A stretch of DNA of 57,506 bases from contig DATCFU010000177.1 of the NCBI GenBank assembly GCA_036509315.1, positions 1-57,506 on the forward strand. The letters run 5' to 3'. The number at the start of each line of letters is the position of its first letter. The stretch's first letter is position 1. Origin of the DNA: PALSA-607 sp036509315 (GTDB lineage Bacteria; Actinomycetota; Actinomycetes; Acidothermales; Acidothermaceae). A program made the translations under genes and the position numbers. Below the pieces are notes generated by a model that was not told where the DNA came from, ran no database searches, and saw only the letters and a list, made by a program, of their open reading frames with translations. This document shows, one piece after another, positions 43,846 to 50,555 of this stretch.

Positions 43846-44730
43846 TCATAACCGAATAGCTCGGTGGCGTAGAAGCATCACGGGGCAGCGCGCGTGATGC
43901 ACCACTGCATGCGCGACGGAGCCGAGCCCCATGTCTGCGAACCCGCCGCCACCATGGGATCCCATGATGAGCATGCTGGCCTCGGAGCTGGCGTTGATCA
44001 GCACTTCCGCTGGGTATCCGACAGCAAGTTCCGTCCGTACTTTGACCTCGGGGTGTTGCTGCACCACGTCGGCGAGTAGTTGCTTCGTCGACTCGCTGGC
44101 CTCGGACCTGGCCATAGCAAGAGCTGCACTCGGATTCGGCACCCCTTCCGCCTCGGAGTGCACGTAAAGCACTTGAACGACGTCCAGCCGAGCGTTGCGG
44201 ACCGATGCCTCGTCGAAGGCCGTCGACAGCACCGCCTTTGATTCGGGCGATCCGTCGATGCCGACAACGATCGGGCCGACGGGCCGACGCGCGACGCGCA
44301 CGACGACGACGGGGCACGGCGCGTTCGTCACGACGTGCAGCCCTACGGAGCCAAGGAGCAGTCCGTCAAAGCCGCCGACGCCGCGCGCTCCGACGACCAG
44401 CATTTGCGCCTGGGCTGCGGCAGCAGCCTCAAGTAGTACTGCACTTGGGCGACCTTCTAAGAGCCTCCCGGCGATTGAAACCTGCGGATCTGCAGCCCGC
44501 GCACGACTGACCAGCGACGCGAGCCGCCTTTCGCCATATCCGCGCGAAGCCACCGCGAGGTCGACCAGACCGGGGCCGCCCGGCCAAGTCCGGTACATGC
44601 TTCGCCACGCATACACAATCTCGAGCGGCGACTGCCGCGACGTAGCCTCGCCGAGTGCCCAGTAGAGCGCGCTCCGGCTGTATGGCGAGTCATCGACTCC
44701 GACGACGATGGGATTGCGTTCGAACGTCAT
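43846..44730 (-). CDS. Tandem-domain universal stress protein
   Basis: A 294-residue two-domain USP. Domain 1 has IVVGVDDSPYSRSALYWALG and VVGARGVGGFDGLLLGSVG. Domain 2 has VVGIDGSPESKAVLSTAFDE and MGSHGGGGFADMGLGSVAHA. Both loops are of the ATP-binding type. It resembles the USP at 35437-36318 in length and layout, so the two USPs bracket the ATPase genes. The ATG follows AAGGAGG by about seven bases. The strong DevR-like box at 44814 is 84 bp upstream, and the ATPase genes follow on the same strand. Confidence 0.94.
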   Translation of the reverse strand: MTFERNPIVVGVDDSPYSRSALYWALGEATSRQSPLEIVYAWRSMYRTWPGGPGLVDLAVASRGYGERRLASLVSRARAADPQVSIAGRLLEGRPSAVLLEAAAAAQAQMLVVGARGVGGFDGLLLGSVGLHVVTNAPCPVVVVRVARRPVGPIVVGIDGSPESKAVLSTAFDEASVRNARLDVVQVLYVHSEAEGVPNPSAALAMARSEASESTKQLLADVVQQHPEVKVRTELAVGYPAEVLINASSEASMLIMGSHGGGGFADMGLGSVAHAVVHHARCPVMLLRHRAIRL

Positions 44731-44813
44731 GAGATGCCTCCTTGCCGGGCTCCGAGTCGGGAGCGCGAGCGAGATATCACTCGTAGCAAAGACTGATGGA
44801 CCAGCAGCCGGTA

Positions 44814-44827
44814 CGGGCTAAAGTCCC
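44814..44827. promoter_or_regulatory. DevR/DosR-like box upstream of USP-V-ATPase and class I aldolase
   Basis: CGGGCTAAAGTCCC matches 12 of 14 positions of GGGACTWWAGTCCC, including a complete CTAAAGTCCC half. It is 84 bp before the minus-strand USP start and 165 bp before the plus-strand aldolase start, so it best fits the USP/ATPase transcript. Degenerate sites nearer the aldolase (about 44901-44932) are not convincing. Confidence 0.62.
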
Positions 44828-44991
44828 ATGGCTGGGCGTCGTCGGGCCCCACTGCATCGCGACGCTCTCCGTTCGTCTCGGCACACTGAAACTCGGGAGC
44901 TAAGTCTCCTAGCGGCGGGCCATTTTCCCCTGGGTCGAAGAATCCGCTCAGTGCAAGGTGAAGAGGCAAATGTCTTCAGGAGGCGAGTGTC

Positions 44992-45954
44992 ATGGTCGTA
45001 CGACTCGGCTTCGATCAACTCGGGTTGCCTACGGGCAAGCGGGCGCGGCTACGTCGAATCCTTTACCAGCAAGGGCTCCGAAATGGCACGACGTTGTTCC
45101 TGCCGTACGACCAAGGACTCGAACACGGCCCGCGTGACTTCTTTGCCAACGAAACCGCCACCGACCCTCGCTATATCGTGCGCCTCGCGATCGAAGGCGG
45201 CTTCAACGGTATCGCGATTCAGATCGGCCTCGCCGAAAAGTTCTACTGGGAGTATGCCGGCGAGGTCCCGCTGATTTTGAAGCTCAACGGTAAGACTGAC
45301 ATTCCAGACGACGCGGCACCGTTGTCCCCACTCAACGCAACGGTGGAGGAAGCGGTGGCGCTCGGCGCAGACGCCGTCGGCTACACGCTTTACGTGGGCA
45401 CTCCCGCGCAGGCGGCTGACTTCGAGCAATTTCGCGTTGTGCGCGCAGCTGCCGCACGGCTCGGCATGCCGCTGATCGTGTGGGCTTATCCCCGTGGGGC
45501 GGCGATCATCGCCAAGGGAGGCACCGACTCGTTCTATGCGGTCGACTACGCCGCCCGTGTGGCCAGCGAACTCGGTGCGGACATGATTAAAGTGAATTTC
45601 CCACGACCACAAAAGCGCAGCGGTGTCCACGCAGAGTACGACGCACTGTTCAGCGACGAAGAAGCCATTGGCGCAGTCGTTCGATCGGCCAATCGTTCGC
45701 TGCTGCTCGTCTCCGGAGGAGAGAAGGCCGGCGACGAGGCGATGCTTAACAAGGCTCGCCTGACGATGGAGGCTGGCGGCACCGGACTCATTTTCGGCCG
45801 CAACGTGTGGCAACGCAGCCATCTCGAGGCAATGCGTTTCGTGTCGGCTCTGCGAGCCGTGCTCGCAGAACACCCCGCGCCGGAACGATCAATCGAGGTC
45901 GGGCAGACGTCTGCTGTGACCGTGCCCGATCCGCAGTTCGTGCCTGTCGACTAG
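44992..45954 (+). CDS. Class I (DhnA-type) fructose-bisphosphate aldolase
   Basis: A 320-residue Schiff-base aldolase of the archaeal/DhnA kind, which cleaves or forms fructose-1,6-bisphosphate in glycolysis/gluconeogenesis without a metal. Motifs are LFLPYDQGLEHGPRDFF, IQIGLAEKFYWEYAGEVPLI, LGADAVGYTLYVGTP, LGADMIKVNFPRP with the candidate Schiff-base Lys, and GGTGLIFGRNVWQR. An unusual N-terminal extension is absent; length is normal. The ATG follows AGGAGG. It is the only plus-strand gene near the USP/ATPase promoter. DHNA-family enzymes with other substrates are the alternative. Confidence 0.9.
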   Translation: MVVRLGFDQLGLPTGKRARLRRILYQQGLRNGTTLFLPYDQGLEHGPRDFFANETATDPRYIVRLAIEGGFNGIAIQIGLAEKFYWEYAGEVPLILKLNGKTDIPDDAAPLSPLNATVEEAVALGADAVGYTLYVGTPAQAADFEQFRVVRAAAARLGMPLIVWAYPRGAAIIAKGGTDSFYAVDYAARVASELGADMIKVNFPRPQKRSGVHAEYDALFSDEEAIGAVVRSANRSLLLVSGGEKAGDEAMLNKARLTMEAGGTGLIFGRNVWQRSHLEAMRFVSALRAVLAEHPAPERSIEVGQTSAVTVPDPQFVPVD

Positions 45955-46561
45955 CAGCCACTGTCGATCGTGACGAGCACCCGCGATAGGCCCCAGCCCG
46001 TGCTCGACGCCGCCGCCGTACTCAACCTTTCGAATGACGACGCCTTCGGTGCCCTCACGGACCTCCTTGCTCTGGTGCTACGGACGGCCGCGGCGCTGAC
46101 GTTCAGGCGTACGCGCTATAGAGATTGGTGGCCAGCAGCAGTTCGCGGTCCCACAAGTTGTCGCGCGAATAAATGACGTAGACAATACGTGGTTGTTCGA
46201 TTCGCGTTGGGGCGTCGACGTCACGATTTCCCGCTGCTATGCCGTTGGTTTCCGTCATCGAGGAGACGAAAGGATCAAGCGTTATCGCCCCTCAGCCACA
46301 CCCGGTTGAAAGGGCATGGTCCTGGTCGGGCCGTCGGGCATTTGCCTTTTGTGGCCACCAGTACCGACAGTCTGGTGTCGCGTTAGCCGAGCTCGGCGCC
46401 TTGGTGTTCGCACGCGACGGGCATCTCGTTTAGCTGGCACTGGCACAGGCCCAGTCGAACGTCCAGGAGATCAAGGACCTCCTACCCTCCCTAGCACGTG
46501 CCGCTGCACGCAAGCATTGGGGGACAGCGACGACGAGCGCAAATCTAAAGGAGGAGGTCCC
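45955..46561. other. 607-bp gap with possible decayed gene fragments
   Basis: No convincing complete gene. A GTG frame at 45970-46176 encodes 68 residues (VLDAAAVLNLSNDDAFGALT, DLLALVLRTAAALTF) with protein-like composition but no ribosome site. A frame at 46239-46433 encodes AFAFCGHQYRQSGVALAELG. They are in different frames and may be remnants. Near 46475, GGACCTCCTACC resembles a poor DevR box (one mismatch to GGNCNNNNGNCC), about 76 bp before the next gene. Confidence 0.5.
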
Positions 46562-46885
46562 GTGCCGAACTTGCCGCACGACGTCTCAGATCTGTACCTC
46601 GCACCCGTGGTGCTCGCTATCGATGCCAAACTTGACGATCTCGCGACGTTGGAGCCCCGCGCGCTCGCCCAGCGGGTCGCTATTGAGAGCAACCTGCCGG
46701 ACTGGGACCGCGAGGATCGGGAACGCGCGCTGCTTGAGTCAGTCCAGCACTTCATCGACTGCCGCGGCTGGACCGTAACGTGGGACCGTCGCGGCCTAAG
46801 GCTCCGCCACGCCGAACACACTCTCGTACTCGGCGTTCCCGCGAACGTGGTTGCCTACCTGTCTGGCGCAGGCGCCGGTTTCTGA
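46562..46885 (+). CDS. Small conserved-looking protein, function unknown
   Basis: A 107-residue acidic protein. It begins VPNLPHDVSDLYLAPVVLAI and has a helical first half. The second half has DCRGWTVTWDRRGLRLRHAE and HTLVLGVPANVVAYLSG, which I associate only loosely with small proteins found in actinobacterial stress clusters. GTG 46562 has an excellent AAAGGAGGAGG site about six bases upstream, so translation is likely despite the decayed surroundings. There are no membrane segments and no signal peptide. Confidence 0.72.
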   Translation: MPNLPHDVSDLYLAPVVLAIDAKLDDLATLEPRALAQRVAIESNLPDWDREDRERALLESVQHFIDCRGWTVTWDRRGLRLRHAEHTLVLGVPANVVAYLSGAGAGF

Positions 46886-47033
46886 GTCTGGCGTGGACAA
46901 TGCTGAGCCTGTCGCCGACGGGCGAGAAGGTGGCGAAACATGATGCCTGCGCGATATCTCCCCGACGAATAGCTCGGCGGCGGGTCATTCGACGTGCAGG
47001 GGCTTATGGGGCTGTGGCATGGGCGCTGACTAG

Positions 47034-47272
47034 AAGCGCGCCCTGTTCCTGATCGGTTACCAGACTGAACTGACCATGCCCAAGGCCATCACCGTCTACG
47101 AGGACATCACAGCCCAAGACCAGGTTTACGGGTCGACGAGTCCGCAGCCAGCAAGACGGGCTGGATCACCGGCTACGCGTTCGCCAAGAACACGCTCGCG
47201 ACCGCCAACGTGTTCATCGTGAACTGGGGCCAGACTCTGACGCTGCCGAAGCCAACGGTGTTGCACCACTGA
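47034..47272 (+). pseudogene. Frameshifted gene remnant
   Basis: Protein-like sequence in two frames: ALFLIGYQTELTMPKAITVY, EDITAQDQVYG (47034 to about 47132), then after a frame change ASKTGWITGYAFAKNTLATA, NVFIVNWGQTLTLPKPTVLH, ending at TGA 47272. The first frame is closed upstream by TAG 47031. Together they look like a beta-rich protein end; I cannot name the family. It is followed directly by a terminator-like hairpin. The 148 bases between 46886 and 47033 show nothing further. Confidence 0.5.
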
Positions 47273-47287
47273 CTCAAGGGCAACGAA

Positions 47288-47317
47288 GTGGCCCCTGGCG
47301 CGCAGCCAGGGGGCCAC
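47288..47317. terminator. Strong hairpin between the remnant and the P1B-5 ATPase
   Basis: GTGGCCCCTGG and CCAGGGGGCCAC pair over 11 bp with one bulged G around a 7-base loop. It lies 15 bases after the pseudogene stop and 15 bases before the 3' end of the minus-strand ATPase, so it probably ends transcription from both sides. Confidence 0.7.
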
Positions 47318-47332
47318 TTAATCGTGCGAGAA

Positions 47333-49636
47333 CTAGTCGTTTGCCGCGCTGTGAGGCAGCAGGCTGAACGCACCCTCTTCCTCTTGTGCGTTGTGTAGTT
47401 GCAGGACGGCGTAGAGCCCGTAGAGGATTCGTCTGAGCTCGATGATGTCCTCGGGCTGGGCGGTCTCGTTGTCGAGGTCGGTGAGTAATCGGTGCACGCG
47501 CACGATCTGGTGTTCGATCTCGGCGTGTGTGCGGCTCATTGCCGCCGTCGACTGGCTTCCCCCGAGCGCACGAGCGACGAGCGGCATCAATATTGCCTCG
47601 TCTGCGCGCTCGTGCGGGAGCAACTCACTTTCGAGATGGTCGAGTAGATGCCGCGCGGGGCCAAGGTCGCGATCGTGTGTCGATAAGGCGTCGGCAACGG
47701 TGCGGATTTGATCGATGAGCGGCAAGACCGCGTCGTGCTCGATGCGCAGTTCGCGCGCGAGAGTGATATCAGCCGCTGGCATGGTGATCGTATGGATCCG
47801 CCCCGGCAGCACGGCCCGCAGCGCGATCGCGATGGCCAGCACGTCGATAACCTCTTGCAGGATCGCGCCAGCTGCGGGCGGGAGCAGGCCAACGCCGGCA
47901 ATCAGCATCGCAACCAGCGACAAAGCCATCCCGACGAGGACCGCCTGCAGCGCGATCCCCTTGCAGCGGCGCGCGATGAGCAACGCATCGGCGAGTGCAT
48001 CGATACGGTCGACGATCAGCACGACACCGGCGGCCTCCGACGACGCCGTAGCGCCACGTGCAGCGAGCGCAACACCGGCACCGGCTGCCGCCAGGGCCGG
48101 AGCGTCGTTCACTCCATCCCCGACCATGATTGTCGCGCTCGCGGCCGACTCCCGTTCGACTGCCGCAAGCTTGGCCGCTGGATCGCAGTTGGCCAGTACC
48201 GCATCCACGCCGACCACGCGGCCGACCATCTCGGCGATGTCAGTACGGTCACCGGTCAGGAGCACGATACGAGTGATCCCTGCAGTTCGTAATGCACGCA
48301 CCATGCGGGGCGCGTCTGGACGGATTGGGTCGACGAGCAGCAGTGCCCCGACTGGTTCGTCATCGACGGCCACGAACACGGTCAGTGAGCCGTCCAACTC
48401 CGCGCGCCGGCGCGCCTGCCGAGCCCACTGCGGCGGGTTATCGCCTACGATCCAGGTTCCCTTTCCCAGCCGAACCCGATGCCCGCCTACGACGCCCTCT
48501 AGTCCGTAGCCGTGCACCTCGCAGACCTCGGTTGGCATCTGGAGTGCAAGTCCGCGCCGCGTGCCCGCGGTCACGATGGCTCCGGCAAGGACGTGCGGCG
48601 AGAGCTGGTCCAATGACGCCGCGACCCGCAATACTGCCTCAGCGCTCACGGCCGACACGGCGGTGATCACGTCGGCGACCGCCGGCTTGCCGGCGGTCAG
48701 AGTGCCTGTCTTGTCGAATAGCATCACCTGTCCGGCAGCCAACTGCTCCAGCGCAGCGCCACCCTTGATCACGACGCCCACTCGCGCGGCGCGCGACAGT
48801 CCCGACATGATCGCGATCGGTGCGGCCAGCAGCAAAGGGCACGGGGTCGCGACGACCAGCACCGCAACCGCGCGAACCGGATCGCCACTCACCGCCCACG
48901 CGAACCCGGCGACAACTGCCGTCAGCGGCACGAAGAAGACGGCAGCCCGATCTGCCGCCCGCACGAAGGGTGCCGACGACGCCTGGGCCTGCTCGACTAG
49001 ACGCACAAGACCGGCATAGGTGGAGTCCGCTGCCGACGCGATGGCAACTAGCTCGAAGGGCTCGCCCGCGTTCGTTACACCGCTGCGCACATCGTCGCCG
49101 CAGGGGCGTTCGACCGGCAGCGACTCGCCGGTCAACGCGGACTCGTCCAACACCGCGGCTGATAGCAGGCGACCGTCGACTGCGACGACCTCTCCAGCAG
49201 CCACCACGAGATGGTCGCCGCTACGGACCAAGTCGACGTCGACCTCAACGACGCTATCCCCGAGCCGCCGCCGGGCCGTACGTGGCGTACGCTGCACAAG
49301 CAGGCTCAGATCTCGGCGCGCGCGCTGTTCGGCTCGCGTCTCCAGCAATTGGCCACTGGCCAGCATGACGGCGATCATCGCGCCAGCGAACGCTTCACCA
49401 ACAGCGAGCGCGCCCACAAGCGCCAGCACGGCGATAACGTCAACGGTCGGCTGGCGACGTCTGACCGCGTCAACCATCGACACCGCGGAGAAGCTCAGAC
49501 CCAGCAGAGTCGCCGCCGCCCAAAGAGGCATCGCCGCCGAATCCTGCTCCGTCAGCCACGCTGCGGCACCACCGAGTAACAGCGCCGTCGATGTCACGAA
49601 CAGCACCAAAACGCGATTCCGAACCAGCCGGCGCAC
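47333..49636 (-). CDS. P1B-5 metal-transporting P-type ATPase with C-terminal hemerythrin domain
   Basis: A 767-residue pump. It has no N-terminal metal-binding domain. The transmembrane metal motif TPCP is at 264-267 (ATPCPLLLAAP), with actuator DESALTGESLPVERP, phosphorylation DKTGTLTAGKPAV (Asp308) and hinge MVGDGVNDAPALAAAGAGVAL. The TPCP motif plus the C-terminal hemerythrin-like domain (about 640-760: RIEHDAVLPLIDQI, LLDHLESELLPHERADE, HAEIEHQ, QLHNAQEEEG) defines the P1B-5 group, whose member Nia of Sinorhizobium meliloti handles Ni and Fe. The His/Glu ligands for a di-iron site look complete. Start: GTG 49636, weak site. Confidence 0.9.
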   Translation of the reverse strand: MRRLVRNRVLVLFVTSTALLLGGAAAWLTEQDSAAMPLWAAATLLGLSFSAVSMVDAVRRRQPTVDVIAVLALVGALAVGEAFAGAMIAVMLASGQLLETRAEQRARRDLSLLVQRTPRTARRRLGDSVVEVDVDLVRSGDHLVVAAGEVVAVDGRLLSAAVLDESALTGESLPVERPCGDDVRSGVTNAGEPFELVAIASAADSTYAGLVRLVEQAQASSAPFVRAADRAAVFFVPLTAVVAGFAWAVSGDPVRAVAVLVVATPCPLLLAAPIAIMSGLSRAARVGVVIKGGAALEQLAAGQVMLFDKTGTLTAGKPAVADVITAVSAVSAEAVLRVAASLDQLSPHVLAGAIVTAGTRRGLALQMPTEVCEVHGYGLEGVVGGHRVRLGKGTWIVGDNPPQWARQARRRAELDGSLTVFVAVDDEPVGALLLVDPIRPDAPRMVRALRTAGITRIVLLTGDRTDIAEMVGRVVGVDAVLANCDPAAKLAAVERESAASATIMVGDGVNDAPALAAAGAGVALAARGATASSEAAGVVLIVDRIDALADALLIARRCKGIALQAVLVGMALSLVAMLIAGVGLLPPAAGAILQEVIDVLAIAIALRAVLPGRIHTITMPAADITLARELRIEHDAVLPLIDQIRTVADALSTHDRDLGPARHLLDHLESELLPHERADEAILMPLVARALGGSQSTAAMSRTHAEIEHQIVRVHRLLTDLDNETAQPEDIIELRRILYGLYAVLQLHNAQEEEGAFSLLPHSAAND

Positions 49637-49768
49637 GAGACCATCTTCGTGGTTCGTCTGCTCTGTCCGCAGAGCCCAAAGACCTAGCAGACAAGGACTG
49701 CCGAGCTAACCTGCAGACCCCAGAGGGTGACAGGCGTTGAGCCTGTGGCAGTGCGGCCGTACGGCGGC

Positions 49769-49782
49769 GGGACTTAGGACCC
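49769..49782. promoter_or_regulatory. DevR/DosR-like box upstream of DUF4389-CtpE-SMR
   Basis: GGGACTTAGGACCC matches 12 of 14 positions of GGGACTWWAGTCCC. It is 90 bp before the DUF4389 start and 133 bp before the divergent P1B-5 ATPase start. An inverted repeat (ACAGGC / GCCTGT, 49730-49746) lies between it and the ATPase gene. Confidence 0.6.
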
Positions 49783-49871
49783 GATGTTGGCGGGACGACG
49801 GGTCCTAGCGCGCGTGCAGCCTCTGTCGGAGGCTGAGAGCGTCATCGATCGAGACCCGTCGGGAGGACACG

Positions 49872-50555
49872 ATGTCGACTGCGGTATATCCGGTCAGGGT
49901 GCGGGCCAGGTTGGACTCGCGGCTGTCGCGCTGGTTGTGGTTGGTCAAGTGGGCGCTGCTGATCCCGCACTACGTCGTGCTGTTCTTCTTGTGGGTCGGT
50001 TTCATCGTCGCGTCAGCGATCGCCTTTTTTGCGATCTTGTTGACGGGCAGCTATCCGGCACGACTATTCGCGTACAACGTGGGCGTCCTGCGCTGGACTT
50101 GGCGAGTCGGCTTCTACGCGTACAGCGGTCTCGGCACGGACCGCTACCCTCCGTTCACCCTCGCAGATGTCGCGGACTATCCGGCACACTTCGACGTCCA
50201 GTATCCGGGACGGCTGTCTCGCGGCCTCGTATTAGTGAAGTGGTGGCTGCTCGCGCTTCCGCATTACCTCATCACCGGCGTACTCCTCGGCGGGGTCGCA
50301 TGGAGCACCGACGCTGCTAGCCACGCTCAATCGAATTTCGGCAGTGGTATAGGACTCATCGGCATCCTCGTGATCGTCGCCGCGGTCACGCTTGCGGTAA
50401 CAGGTGCGTACCCGCGCTCGCTTTTCGACTTCATCCTCGGCTGCAATCGCTGGGTGTTGCGAGTCGTCGCTTATGCGGCACTGATGACCGACGAGTACCC
50501 GCCCTTCCGGTTGGACCTCGGTGGCGACGATCCCGACGATGACCTCGCCGTCTGA
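49872..50555 (+). CDS. Tandem DUF4389 membrane protein
   Basis: A 227-residue inner-membrane protein made of two copies of a DUF4389-like unit. Each copy has a basic amphipathic start (YPVRVRARLDSRLSRWLWLV; VQYPGRLSRGLVLVKWWLLA), two membrane helices and a GxYPxxLFxxxxGxxRWxxRVxxY motif (GSYPARLFAYNVGVLRWTWR; GAYPRSLFDFILGCNRWVLR), ending YPPF. Function unknown. ATG 49872 follows GGGAGGA. It overlaps the CtpE-type ATPase gene by 17 bp and has the DevR-like box 90 bp upstream. Confidence 0.85.
   Translation: MSTAVYPVRVRARLDSRLSRWLWLVKWALLIPHYVVLFFLWVGFIVASAIAFFAILLTGSYPARLFAYNVGVLRWTWRVGFYAYSGLGTDRYPPFTLADVADYPAHFDVQYPGRLSRGLVLVKWWLLALPHYLITGVLLGGVAWSTDAASHAQSNFGSGIGLIGILVIVAAVTLAVTGAYPRSLFDFILGCNRWVLRVVAYAALMTDEYPPFRLDLGGDDPDDDLAV

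Noticed and set aside
44901..44932. Additional DevR-like boxes directly upstream of the aldolase
   Set aside because: GGGAGCTAAGTCTCC and GGGCCATTTTCCCC show wrong spacing or too many mismatches.
49792..49805. GGGACGACGGGTCC as a second DevR-like box before DUF4389
   Set aside because: The centre is one base too long for the known spacing; kept only as a possible low-affinity site.
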